DNA of 22,712 bases from RGIG6904 sp024680835. GTDB taxonomy: Bacteria > Bacillota > Clostridia > Lachnospirales > Lachnospiraceae. A model generated the notes under the pieces. The model saw only the letters and a program-made list of their open reading frames with translations. It did not search any database and was not told where the DNA came from. Below are positions 1 through 8,127 of this stretch, piece after piece. The translations under genes and the position numbers were made by a program. Numbering within the stretch: the first letter of the stretch is position 1; each line of letters begins with the position of its first letter. The DNA lies in assembly GCA_024680835.1 (NCBI GenBank), contig JAILBP010000009.1, forward strand, positions 1 to 22,712, written 5' to 3'.

Positions 1-17
1 ATACAGGAGGTGTCGGT

Positions 18-800
18 ATGAGTGGTATTTCATCCATCGGCGGTTCTATGAACACGAATATATATTCCCAGCTGGCCAGCGGCAGACGTATCAACAGCGC
101 AGCGGACGGTGCGGCTGAGACTTCCATCATCAATAAAGAGGACGCACAGATCAAGGGACTTGAGGCAGGTGCTTCCAACATAAAGTCAGCGCAGGATCTC
201 TTAAAGGTTGCGGACGGCGGAGTCGGCAGGATCACGGACAGCTTACAGCGTATGCGTGAGCTTGCTGTATATGCTTCCAATGATGCGGTTTTATCAAATT
301 CCGACAAGCGTGCGATCCAGGATGAGATCGATCAGCTCAAGCAGGGCATATCTGAGATATCAGAGCAGACGAGTTTCAATACCAAGAAACTTTTGGACGG
401 AAATGCCGAGGATCTTAAGGTTGCCACAGATTCAAACGGTAATGCACAGTCTATGAGTGTCGGATCTGCTACATTGAAGAGCCTGGGTATCGAAGATTTT
501 GATGTGACCAAGGATTTCAATATTGCAGCCATCGATGAGGCTCTTTCGAAGATCTCTGAGAACCGCAGCAATATAGGCGCCCAGTCAAATTCGCTGGATT
601 ACGCTTTTATGTCCAACTCACAGACGTCCTATGATATCACGTCTGCCAAGAGCCGCACTGAGGATCTTGATTATCCGCAGGCAGTTTCCGAAAAGAAAAA
701 GCAGGAGACTTTGCAGGCATACGCTCTCATGGCTCAAAAGAAAAAAGAGGAAGAGGAAGAGCGCAAGATGCAGAACTTCTTCACACAATCAGCAATGTAA
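18..800 (+). CDS. Atypical flagellin-like protein with a charged C-terminal tail
   Basis: A 260-aa protein. An AGGAGG at 5-10, 7 bases upstream, fixes the ATG. Residues 1-130 match the flagellin N-terminal helical region: the SGRRINSAADGAAE block (21-34), then QRMRELAVYASND (78-89) and a helix ending near FNTKKLLDG (120-128). The variable middle is very short (about 130-165). Residues 168-215 match the start of the flagellin C-terminal region (ISENRSNIGAQSNSLDYAF), but the D0 helix then departs from the canonical ending. Instead of MVNYSKHNIIEQAGQNMLAQANQ..., it has a Lys/Glu-rich stretch with KKKEEEEERK at 241-250 and ends in NFFTQSAM. The usual LLG end is absent. It may be a minor or specialised filament protein rather than the main flagellin; this is inference. 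Its promoter lies before the window. A strong terminator follows directly. Confidence 0.85.
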   Translation: MSGISSIGGSMNTNIYSQLASGRRINSAADGAAETSIINKEDAQIKGLEAGASNIKSAQDLLKVADGGVGRITDSLQRMRELAVYASNDAVLSNSDKRAIQDEIDQLKQGISEISEQTSFNTKKLLDGNAEDLKVATDSNGNAQSMSVGSATLKSLGIEDFDVTKDFNIAAIDEALSKISENRSNIGAQSNSLDYAFMSNSQTSYDITSAKSRTEDLDYPQAVSEKKKQETLQAYALMAQKKKEEEEERKMQNFFTQSAM

Positions 801-815
801 GAGTAAATTTTCACG

Positions 816-846
816 AAAACCTTCTCCAATGGGAGAAGGTTTTTTT
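816..846 (+). terminator. Rho-independent terminator after the flagellin-like gene
   Basis: CCTTCTCC (820-827) pairs with GGAGAAGG (832-839) around a 4-base loop. The stem is extended by A-T pairs and followed by a run of T (840-846). It lies 16 bases after the stop codon. Confidence 0.92.
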
Positions 847-848
847 AT

Positions 849-877
849 TTGCACTCGATCAGATATTGTGGTAGCAT
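849..877 (+). promoter_or_regulatory. Possible sigma-A promoter ahead of parE
   Basis: TTGCAC (849-854) and TAGCAT (872-877) are 17 bases apart, just after the terminator. Both boxes differ from consensus. If used, the leader of the topoisomerase mRNA would be about 300 nt long and would contain all the hairpin repeats at 899-1174. No better promoter was seen up to the parE start. Confidence 0.35.
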
Positions 878-898
878 ATTATGGCATAACGCTAAATG

Positions 899-1174
899 TG
901 GTATATCTTATCGAACCCAAGCCGAAGGCGAAGGGTGAGATTAGAGATACCCATACAGGGACACTTAATGAGGCCGAGCAAAGCGAAGGACGAATTTAGT
1001 GTCATCGGAGTGGTATATCTTATCGAACCCAAGCCGAAGGCGAAGGGTGAGATTAGAGATACCTATACAGGGACACTTAATGAGACCGAGCAAAGCGAAG
1101 GACGAATTTAGTGTCATCGGATGTGGTATATCTTAACGAACCCAAGCCGAAGGCGAATTGGTATATTTAACGAC
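899..1174 (+). repeat. Tandem ~112-bp palindromic repeats (two full, two truncated copies)
   Basis: Copies begin with TGGTATATCTTA at 899, 1011 and 1124, with a shortened variant (TGGTATATTTAA) at 1159. Copies 1 and 2 (112 and 113 bp) differ at only a few positions; copies 3 and 4 keep only the first ~35 and ~16 bp. Each full copy has two imperfect hairpins. The first (900-951, repeated at 1012-1063) pairs GGTATATCT with AGAGATACC and has GCC-GAA-GGC at its tip. The second (960-1003, repeated at about 1072-1115) pairs GACACTTAAT with ATTTAGTGTC. The tips of both resemble each other (AAGCCGAAGGCGAAGG and GAGCAAAGCGAAGG). The period is not a multiple of three, so apparent reading frames through it are not genes. 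This block fills the 801-1187 gap. Confidence 0.85.
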
Positions 1175-1187
1175 AAGGAGGCAACCC

Positions 1188-3113
1188 ATGGCAGGATCAG
1201 TGGGAGATTACGGCGCGGACAGTATTGCCGTATTGGAGGGTCTGGAGGCAGTCAGAGTAAGACCCGGAATGTATATAGGATCAGTGTCCCGAAAGGGCTT
1301 GAATCACCTTATCTACGAGATAGTAGATAACTCGGTGGACGAGCATCTTGCGGGTTTTTGCGATACCATTAAAGTGACATTGGAAGCAGACGGTTCATGT
1401 ACGGTGGAGGACAACGGAAGAGGAATCCCTGTCGGCATGCACGCAAAGGGTGTTTCGGCAGCCAGGGTGGTGTTCACAACACTTCATGCCGGAGGCAAGT
1501 TTGACAACAATGCCTATAAGACCAGCGGAGGTCTCCACGGTGTGGGTTCTTCGGTGGTTAATGCGTTATCAACATATATGGATGTTGAGATATCAAGGGA
1601 AGGTGCGGTACATCACGACCGTTACGAGAGAGGCGTTCCAACGGTAAAGCTGGAAAAAGGATTGCTGCCGGTCATCGGGCAGACCCGCAAGACCGGCACT
1701 AAGATCAACTTTCTGCCGGATCCTGAGATATTTGAAAAGACGCGGTTTTATGAGGAAGATGTCAAGAGCAGGATGCATGAGACCGCATATTTAAATCCCA
1801 ACCTCACCATCGTATATGAGGATAAACGCGGACCGGAGACGGAAAAGATTGTTTTCCACGAGCCGGAGGGTATCAAGGGTTTTGTAAAGGATATCAATAA
1901 AAACTTAGAGACTGTCACGGATGTTATCTCCTTCAAGGGCGAGTGTGACGGAATAGAGGTTGAGGTGGCGTTCCAGTACACCAATGAGTTTCATGAGAAT
2001 ATTCTCGGATTTTGTAATAATATCTACAACTCAGAAGGTGGAACTCACCTGACGGGATTTAAGACCACCTTTACCACGGTGATAAATTCCTACGCAAGAG
2101 AGCTGGGAACCCTTAAGGATAAGGATGCGAACTTCACAGGTACCGACGTGAGAAACGGTATGACTGCGGTTGTATCCGTAAAACATCCGGATCCCAGATT
2201 CGAGGGACAGACCAAGACAAAGCTGGACAATCAGGATGCGGTAAAGGCGGTTTCTAAGGTTACAAATGACGAGATCCAGCTGTTTTTTGACAAAAATCTG
2301 GAGACCTTAAAGGCTGTCATCGAATGCGCGGAGAAGGCAGCCAAGATCAGGAAGACTGAGGAGCGCGCCAAGACCAATCTTTTACAGAAACAGAAGTTCT
2401 CTTTCGATTCAAACGGAAAGCTTGCAAACTGTGAGTCAAGGGATGCAGAGAAGTGCGAGATATTCATAGTGGAGGGAGATTCAGCCGGCGGTTCTGCCAA
2501 GATGGCGAGAAACCGTATGTATCAGGCTATCATGCCCATCCGTGGAAAAATACTGAATGTGGAGAAGGCATCCATAGATAAGATACTGGCCAACGCCGAG
2601 ATCAAGACCATGATAAATGCTTTCGGATGCGGTTTTTCGGAAGGCTACGGCAATGATTTTGACATCACGAAGCTCCGCTATGACAAGATCATCATCATGG
2701 CGGATGCCGATGTGGACGGTTCCCATATTGCAACGCTGTTGCTGACGCTCTTCTACAGATTTATGCCGGAACTCATATTCGAGGGACATGTGTACATCGC
2801 GATGCCGCCGCTGTATAAAGCTATGCCCTCCCGGGGTGAGGAAGAGTATCTTTATGATGATGCGGCTCTTGAAAAATACAGAAAGACTCATACAGGAAGC
2901 TTTACCCTGCAGCGTTATAAAGGTCTGGGCGAGATGGATGCGGAACAGCTTTGGGAGACTACTCTGGATCCTGAGCGCAGGCTCCTGAAACGTGTTGAGA
3001 TAGAAGACGGTCGCATGGCCAGCGATATCACAGCCATGCTGATGGGTAATGACGTTGCACCCCGTAAGGAGTTCATATACAGCCACGCCACGGAAGCCGA
3101 GCTTGATGTTTAG
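1188..3113 (+). CDS. parE: Type IIA DNA topoisomerase subunit B, ParE-like (topoisomerase IV B)
   Basis: The ATPase subunit of a type IIA topoisomerase, which works as a tetramer with the A subunit encoded next to it to relax or unlink DNA. AAGGAGG at 1175-1181 fixes the ATG at 1188, giving 641 aa; a TTG at 1158 lies in repeat sequence and is less likely. The GHKL ATPase domain shows EIVDNSVDE (44-52), DNGRGIP (75-81), LHAGGKFD (99-106) and GGLHGVG (114-120). The TOPRIM domain shows EGDSAGG (429-435) and DADVDGSH (506-513), whose acidic residues bind magnesium, and a QRYKGLGEMD motif lies near the C terminus. Length and domains are complete. GyrB and ParE are hard to tell apart by motif. I call ParE because the partner lacks a GyrA box and no dnaA/dnaN/recF genes adjoin. 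It could also be a second gyrase. Confidence 0.9.
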   Translation: MAGSVGDYGADSIAVLEGLEAVRVRPGMYIGSVSRKGLNHLIYEIVDNSVDEHLAGFCDTIKVTLEADGSCTVEDNGRGIPVGMHAKGVSAARVVFTTLHAGGKFDNNAYKTSGGLHGVGSSVVNALSTYMDVEISREGAVHHDRYERGVPTVKLEKGLLPVIGQTRKTGTKINFLPDPEIFEKTRFYEEDVKSRMHETAYLNPNLTIVYEDKRGPETEKIVFHEPEGIKGFVKDINKNLETVTDVISFKGECDGIEVEVAFQYTNEFHENILGFCNNIYNSEGGTHLTGFKTTFTTVINSYARELGTLKDKDANFTGTDVRNGMTAVVSVKHPDPRFEGQTKTKLDNQDAVKAVSKVTNDEIQLFFDKNLETLKAVIECAEKAAKIRKTEERAKTNLLQKQKFSFDSNGKLANCESRDAEKCEIFIVEGDSAGGSAKMARNRMYQAIMPIRGKILNVEKASIDKILANAEIKTMINAFGCGFSEGYGNDFDITKLRYDKIIIMADADVDGSHIATLLLTLFYRFMPELIFEGHVYIAMPPLYKAMPSRGEEEYLYDDAALEKYRKTHTGSFTLQRYKGLGEMDAEQLWETTLDPERRLLKRVEIEDGRMASDITAMLMGNDVAPRKEFIYSHATEAELDV

Positions 3114-3159
3114 GCTTGGTGGTTGAACGCTATACAAACATACACTACATAGAGGTGAA

Positions 3160-5403
3160 ATGATGCCAACAGAAGAAAGACTTATCAGAACCGAGTATTC
3201 TGATGTGATGCAAAAATCCTACATAGATTACGCCATGAGCGTTATAGTGAGCCGTGCGATCCCGGATGTCAGGGACGGCCTGAAGCCTGTTCAGCGCCGT
3301 ACTCTGTACGATATGTACGAGCTCGGAATCCGCTACGACAAGCCCTACAGAAAGAGTGCCCGTATCGTGGGTGATACCATGGGTAAATATCATCCTCACG
3401 GCGATTCTTCCATATATGAATCTCTCGTGGTGATGGCGCAGGATTTCAAGAAGAGCCTGACTCTGGTGGACGGACACGGAAATTTCGGGTCCATCGAGGG
3501 TGACGGCGCCGCAGCCATGCGATACACCGAGGCGCGTCTTGAGAAAGTGACACAGGAGGCATTTCTGTCCGATCTGGACAAAAATGTTGTGGACTTTGTG
3601 CCCAACTTTGACGAGACCGAGAAAGAGCCGGCGGTTCTGCCGGTTAAGATACCCAATATTCTGGTGAACGGTTCCGAGGGTATCGCGGTAGGTATGGTGA
3701 CATCCATTCCGCCCCACAATCTTTCGGAAGTTATAGACGGTGTTAAAGCCTACATGAAAAACCCCGACATCAATACCGCCCAGATGATGGAATACATTAA
3801 GGGGCCGGACTTCCCCACAGGCGGCATCGTCACCAATATGGATGAGCTCAAAGCCATATATTCCACGGGAGTCGGCAAGATAAAGATCAGAGGCCGGGCA
3901 GTCATCGAAAAGCAGAAAAACGGCAAAGAGTGCATTGTGGTCACCGAGATCCCATACACCATGATAGGTGCAAACATCGGAAAGTTCCTGAATGATGTTT
4001 ACCATCTTGTGGAGACCAGGGTCACAAACGACATTACCGATATTTCAAACCAGTCTTCAAAAGACGGTATCCGTATAGTTATAGAACTGAGAAAAGGAGC
4101 GGATGCGGAGAACATCCTGAACCTTCTGTATAAAAAGACAAAGCTGGAGGACACCTTCGGTGTGAACATGCTGTCTGTCGTGAACGGACGTCCGGAGACC
4201 ATGGGAGTTGTGCCCATGATCCGCCACCATGTTGAATTCCAGTATGAGATCAATACCAGAAAATACAAGACGCTTCTGGCCAAGGAACTGGAGAAAAAGG
4301 AAGTTCAGGAAGGTCTGATAGCCGCTTGCGACTGTATAGACCTCATCATCGAGATACTCAGAGGCTCGAAGAACATAAAGGATGCCAAGGCCTGCCTTAT
4401 GTCGGGAGATGTGTCCAACATAACATTCAAAAACCCAGGTTCTAAGGAGGATGCCGAAAAGCTGCGCTTCACCGAGCGCCAGGCCACTGCCATACTGGAG
4501 ATGCGTCTCTATAAGCTCATCGGTCTCGAGATTGATGCCCTCAATAAAGAGCATGAGGAAACCCTCGGAAAGATTGCAAATTACGAGGATATCCTGAACA
4601 ACCGCGGTTCCATGGCGAAGGTCATATTAAAGGAACTGGAGCAGTACAAAAAAGAATACGGTCATGAGCGCCGCACGGAGATTGCTCAGGTTGAGGAAGC
4701 GGTATATGTGGAAAAGCCGGTTGAGGAAGTGGATGTCTATGTTTTGATGGACCGTTTCGGATACGTGAAGACCATAGACGAGTCAACCTACGATCGCAAT
4801 AAAGAGGCGGCCGATTCCGAAAACAGATATGTGATAAAGGTCAAAAACACGGAGCGAATCGGAATGTTTACCACCAACGGAACATTCCACATCATAAAGG
4901 TTTCGGATATACCACAGGGTAAATTCAGAGACAAGGGCAAGCCTGTGGACAATATTTCAAAATATGATTCTTCGGTGGAGTCCTTTGTGTATGTGGCTGC
5001 AGCGCCGGATATTTTCGCATCAAAGCTGATGTTCGTGTCCTCTGACGGAATGGCAAAGCTGGTGAACGGAGCCGAGTTTGATGTGAAGACCAGGGCCAGC
5101 AAGGCGACAAAGCTCACCGACGGAAAGACTCTGGCCGCAGTATTCCCCGTTGAGGACGTCGAAACCATAGTATTTAAGACAAAAGACAATATGTTCCTGC
5201 GAATAGAGGCTTCCGAGATACCCGAGAAGGGCAAGGTAGCCATAGGTGTGAAGGGCATAAATCTGTCCTCAAAGGATCAGGTGACCGATGTTTTCGCACT
5301 GAAAGCGGATGATCAGGATCTGACCGCCGAGGGTAAGGACGGGCAGGTGGATCTCAGGCGGCTTCGTATATTGAAACGCGCCAGCAAGGGCGTCAAAAGG
5401 TAA
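3160..5403 (+). CDS. parC: Type IIA DNA topoisomerase subunit A, ParC-like (topoisomerase IV A)
   Basis: The DNA-cleaving subunit, 747 aa, starting 46 bases after parE and surely co-transcribed with it. A GAGGTG at 3152-3157 serves either ATG 3160 or ATG 3163; the second is better spaced. The winged-helix region holds the quinolone-resistance determining stretch KYHPHGDSSIYE (76-87), with Ser83 and Glu87 at the usual resistance positions, so the sequence looks quinolone-sensitive there. The catalytic tyrosine is Y122 in AAAMRYTEARL. A coiled tower region follows (about 370-500), then a C-terminal beta-pinwheel (about 520-747). The QRRGGKG-type GyrA box needed for DNA wrapping was not found in that part, which supports topoisomerase IV rather than gyrase. 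The protein ends in a basic tail (RRLRILKRASKGVKR). Confidence 0.9.
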   Translation: MMPTEERLIRTEYSDVMQKSYIDYAMSVIVSRAIPDVRDGLKPVQRRTLYDMYELGIRYDKPYRKSARIVGDTMGKYHPHGDSSIYESLVVMAQDFKKSLTLVDGHGNFGSIEGDGAAAMRYTEARLEKVTQEAFLSDLDKNVVDFVPNFDETEKEPAVLPVKIPNILVNGSEGIAVGMVTSIPPHNLSEVIDGVKAYMKNPDINTAQMMEYIKGPDFPTGGIVTNMDELKAIYSTGVGKIKIRGRAVIEKQKNGKECIVVTEIPYTMIGANIGKFLNDVYHLVETRVTNDITDISNQSSKDGIRIVIELRKGADAENILNLLYKKTKLEDTFGVNMLSVVNGRPETMGVVPMIRHHVEFQYEINTRKYKTLLAKELEKKEVQEGLIAACDCIDLIIEILRGSKNIKDAKACLMSGDVSNITFKNPGSKEDAEKLRFTERQATAILEMRLYKLIGLEIDALNKEHEETLGKIANYEDILNNRGSMAKVILKELEQYKKEYGHERRTEIAQVEEAVYVEKPVEEVDVYVLMDRFGYVKTIDESTYDRNKEAADSENRYVIKVKNTERIGMFTTNGTFHIIKVSDIPQGKFRDKGKPVDNISKYDSSVESFVYVAAAPDIFASKLMFVSSDGMAKLVNGAEFDVKTRASKATKLTDGKTLAAVFPVEDVETIVFKTKDNMFLRIEASEIPEKGKVAIGVKGINLSSKDQVTDVFALKADDQDLTAEGKDGQVDLRRLRILKRASKGVKR

Positions 5404-5406
5404 GAG

Positions 5407-6219
5407 ATGAGTGATAAGGCAAAAAATATTCTGAAGGTTTTCGTGCCGGTGATAGCGTATTTTGCGGTGGCGGAGTCTGTGGCTGTCATACTGTTCAACT
5501 TAAGAGAACACGGAATAGTAAGGCTCGACGGCACTTTATCACAACTCATACAGACACTGCTTGCCCTGCCTGTTGTGTTCTTTATTTTTTACAGGCAGGA
5601 AAAGAGGCGGTACAGAACGTGGCACGAAAGCCAGTGGGCAGGGGATTACCCGGGTAGAATAAGGCTTTCGGACCTGCTTTTGTCTGTGGTGTTGATGATC
5701 ACAGGCGCATATGCGCTCAATAACTTTGCGGAGCTTATCAATATCACAAGCTATTCCGGAAGTTACGGAGAGGTTGAGGCATCCTTTTACTCTGGGGGGA
5801 TAGCGGCTGAAATCGCGGCATTTGCGGTGCTGTCCCCGGTTGCGGAGGAGATCCTGTACAGAGGCGTTGTCTTTTTGTATACAAAGAGAACGCTGGGAGT
5901 GTGGCCTGCTATCATTATTTCTTCTTTAATGTTCGCCATGTTCCATATGAACCTTGTGCAGTTTATCTATGCGATCTTCCTCGGATTCTATCTGGGAATC
6001 CTGATGGAGAGGGCGGAAAATCTGTGGATCCCCATTGCAGGTCATGCGGCAGCAAACGCCTTGTCAGTCCTGCGCGCGGAGACCGGTTTTCTCTCTATGG
6101 ATAATATCGGATATGATATTTATATCGGGAGCGCCGTGGCTGCATTTGTGATCTCCCTGGCCATAGCGGTGTACGTCTGTATTGTGCTGGGTAAACGGTT
6201 GAATATAGTTGAAAAGTAG
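5407..6219 (+). CDS. CPBP family intramembrane metalloprotease (CAAX/Abi type)
   Basis: A 270-aa membrane protein with several hydrophobic segments (about 10-31, 46-62, 88-105, 132-146, 164-178, 184-200 and 242-262). The three CPBP active-site motifs are present: EEILYR (E147, E148, R152), FAMFH (F176, H180) and HAAAN (H213, N217). Such proteins are glutamate/histidine-dependent intramembrane proteases, some linked to bacteriocin self-immunity; the substrate here is unknown. It starts 3 bases after the parC stop. Its AAAAGG ribosome site lies in the parC end, so translation is probably coupled to the topoisomerase operon. The TAG stop is the first three bases of the palindromic element at 6217-6446, so the original C terminus may have been a little different. 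Confidence 0.88.
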   Translation: MSDKAKNILKVFVPVIAYFAVAESVAVILFNLREHGIVRLDGTLSQLIQTLLALPVVFFIFYRQEKRRYRTWHESQWAGDYPGRIRLSDLLLSVVLMITGAYALNNFAELINITSYSGSYGEVEASFYSGGIAAEIAAFAVLSPVAEEILYRGVVFLYTKRTLGVWPAIIISSLMFAMFHMNLVQFIYAIFLGFYLGILMERAENLWIPIAGHAAANALSVLRAETGFLSMDNIGYDIYIGSAVAAFVISLAIAVYVCIVLGKRLNIVEK

Positions 6220-6446
6220 TTACTATTCACAGCCAATATCATACAGACAGGCATATGCCAGCTTGCTGGCAAATATGACTGCCTGTATGATATTGACTGG
6301 AATCAGTCACTTTACATACATGATACAGGCAGCCGCGATAGCGGCAGTAGAGCCCGACAAGGCAATTCTGCCAGCTTGGCTTCGCAGATTGCCGATGTCA
6401 GGGTGAGCCTGTAGAATGTATGTAAAGTGGCTGTGAATAGTAACTA
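6217..6446. mobile_element. MITE-like palindromic element with 18-bp terminal inverted repeats
   Basis: The ends are a perfect 18-bp inverted repeat: TAGTTACTATTCACAGCC at 6217-6234 and its complement at 6429-6446. Nested inside are a 60-base imperfect hairpin (6235-6294) with GCCAGC-TT-GCTGGC at its tip, TGACTG-GAAT-CAGTCA (6294-6309), and a long arm closed by CTTTACATACAT (6310-6321) with ATGTATGTAAAG (6416-6427). Inside that arm are ACAGGC/GCCTGT, GCCGC-GATA-GCGGC (6332-6345) and GGCAAT/ATTGCC (6361-6393). It has no credible gene. The outermost bases are TA on both sides, compatible with TA-target insertion of the IS630/Tc1 type, but this is inferred from one copy. It could also act as a terminator or structured RNA after the protease gene. 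Confidence 0.8.
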
Positions 6447-6473
6447 AACATCAAGAAATATCGATATTTTTAG

Positions 6474-6502
6474 TTGACGCAAAAGCCTGTAGTTTATATA
6501 AT
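6474..6502 (+). promoter_or_regulatory. Sigma-A promoter of the trpB2-like gene
   Basis: TTGACG (6474-6479) and TATAAT (6497-6502) are separated by 17 bases, close to consensus. The start would be near 6509, giving a leader of about 40 bases before the ATG at 6548. The promoter lies 28 bases beyond the palindromic element, so the gene is probably independent of the topoisomerase operon. Confidence 0.85.
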
Positions 6503-6547
6503 ATATCCGTATTTTATCGAAATCAGATTGTTGAAAAGGGAGGAAAC

Positions 6548-7915
6548 ATGAGCACAATACCATACAAGATCTATCTTGAAGAATCCGAGATGCCAAAGCA
6601 GTGGTACAACGTTCGCGGCGATATGAAAAAGAAACCGGCGCCGATATTGAATCCGGGTACTTTGAAGCCCGTCACTTTGGATGAACTGTCAGGCATCTTT
6701 TGTAAGGAGCTGGCAGAGCAGGAGCTTGATGACACCACTAGATATTTTGACATTCCGGAAGAGATCCGCAACTTCTACAAGATGTATCGTCCGTCACCGC
6801 TTGTACGTGCGTACTGTCTTGAGAAAAAGCTGGGCACTCCGGCGCATATCTACTACAAATTCGAGGGCAATAACACCTCGGGAAGCCACAAGTTAAACTC
6901 AGCCATAGCTCAGGCGTATTACGCAAAGAAACAGGGACTTAAAGGCGTCACCACAGAGACCGGAGCAGGCCAGTGGGGAACAGCGCTGTCAATGGCTTGT
7001 TCTTACTTCGATCTGGACTGCAAGGTATACATGGTAAAGGTTTCTTACGAGCAGAAACCTTTCAGACGTGAGGTAATGCGCACATACGGTGCACAGGTTA
7101 CTCCTTCTCCCTCTATGGATACAGAGGTAGGACGCAAGATCAATGCCGAATTTCCCGGCACCACAGGATCCCTCGGCTGCGCCATTTCGGAGGCTGTTGA
7201 GGCAGCTGTAACACACGAAGGTTATCGCTATGTTCTGGGTTCTGTGTTGTCTCAGGTATTACTGCACCAGTCCATCATCGGACTTGAGACATCCGCAGCC
7301 CTCAAGAAATACGACATCAAACCCGACATGATCATAGGCTGCGCAGGTGGCGGTTCGAACCTTGGCGGTCTCATATCTCCCTTCGTTGGTGAGATCCTTC
7401 GCGGCGAGGCCAACTACGACATTATAGCAGTAGAGCCGGCATCCTGCCCCAGCCTTACACGAGGCAAGTATGCTTATGATTTCTGCGATACCGGAAAGGT
7501 TTGTCCTCTCGCCAAGATGTACACCTTAGGCAGCGGTTTCATCCCCTCAGCCAACCACGCAGGCGGACTTCGCTACCACGGCATGAGCAGTATTGTATCA
7601 GAGCTTTACGATCAGGGTATCATAAGCGCCCGCAGTGTTGAGCAGACTTCAGTATTTGAGGCAGCCGAGACCTTCGCCAGAGTTGAGGGTATCTTACCCG
7701 CACCGGAGTCAAGCCACGCTATCCGCGTTGCCATCGACGAAGCTCTCAAGTGCAAGGAGACAGGCGAGGAGAAGAACATCGTCTTCGGTCTCACCGGCAC
7801 AGGCTACTTTGACATGGTAGCATACCAGAAATACAACGACCGCGAGATGAATGACTACATTCCGACTGACGAGGAGCTTGCAAAGTCCTTAAGCCAGCTT
7901 CCGAAAGTTGAGTGA
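6548..7915 (+). CDS. trpB2: TrpB2-type tryptophan synthase beta chain-like PLP enzyme
   Basis: A 455-aa fold-type II pyridoxal phosphate enzyme of the TrpB2 (TrpB-like) branch, which condenses indole or a related nucleophile with serine. GGGAGG sits just upstream of the ATG. The PLP lysine is K115 in GSHKLNSA, the expected catalytic glutamate is E137 in ETGAGQWGTAL, and the phosphate loop is GGGSN (267-271). The long N-terminal extension and total length fit TrpB2 rather than the ~400-aa TrpB1. No trpA or other trp gene is near, and the gene has its own promoter and terminator. This fits the known habit of TrpB2 genes to lie outside trp operons, where indole salvage has been proposed. Its substrate here cannot be read from sequence. 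Confidence 0.93.
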   Translation: MSTIPYKIYLEESEMPKQWYNVRGDMKKKPAPILNPGTLKPVTLDELSGIFCKELAEQELDDTTRYFDIPEEIRNFYKMYRPSPLVRAYCLEKKLGTPAHIYYKFEGNNTSGSHKLNSAIAQAYYAKKQGLKGVTTETGAGQWGTALSMACSYFDLDCKVYMVKVSYEQKPFRREVMRTYGAQVTPSPSMDTEVGRKINAEFPGTTGSLGCAISEAVEAAVTHEGYRYVLGSVLSQVLLHQSIIGLETSAALKKYDIKPDMIIGCAGGGSNLGGLISPFVGEILRGEANYDIIAVEPASCPSLTRGKYAYDFCDTGKVCPLAKMYTLGSGFIPSANHAGGLRYHGMSSIVSELYDQGIISARSVEQTSVFEAAETFARVEGILPAPESSHAIRVAIDEALKCKETGEEKNIVFGLTGTGYFDMVAYQKYNDREMNDYIPTDEELAKSLSQLPKVE

Positions 7916-7933
7916 TTTCACACAAAACACAAT

Positions 7934-7969
7934 ACGAGCCGATGGGATCACCCATCGGCTCGTTTTTAT
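7934..7969 (+). terminator. Rho-independent terminator of the trpB2-like gene
   Basis: A perfect 13-bp stem (ACGAGCCGATGGG at 7934-7946, complement at 7951-7963) with a 4-base loop and a T run, 18 bases after the stop codon. The stem is symmetrical, but the T run is present only on the + side. The following stretch to 8127 is AT-rich and holds only an 8-bp inverted repeat (AACGAAAT 8056-8063, ATTTCGTT 8099-8106) of unclear meaning. Confidence 0.95.
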
Positions 7970-8127
7970 CTTTCCTTAAACGGCTCCTGATACGTCAGTG
8001 ATTATAATGTTTTATACTTGTTAATTATTTTAGCCGCATATTCCCCCGACTATCAAACGAAATCCGGTCATTATTCCGGAGTTAGAAAATGGCAGCTTAT
8101 TTCGTTCAATAGCATAATAAATATTCT

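Noticed and set aside
631..1111. Reading frames through the 112-bp repeats encoding a repeated peptide (EPKPKAKGEIRDT)
   Set aside because: The repeat period is not a multiple of three, no ribosome site precedes the frames and the hairpin symmetry explains the sequence better.
899..1174. CRISPR-like array
   Set aside because: Units are ~112 bp, contiguous and without unique spacers; no cas genes nearby.
2481..4005. Long minus-strand reading frames inside parE and parC (up to 286 codons)
   Set aside because: They lie antisense to clearly conserved topoisomerase genes, have no ribosome sites and no recognisable protein.
1188..5403. Main gyrBA pair
   Set aside because: No GyrA box found in the A subunit and no dnaA/dnaN/recF context, so topoisomerase IV is preferred, though not proven.
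6209..6406. 65-codon plus-strand frame inside the palindromic element
   Set aside because: It follows from nested hairpins, has no ribosome site and no protein-like pattern.
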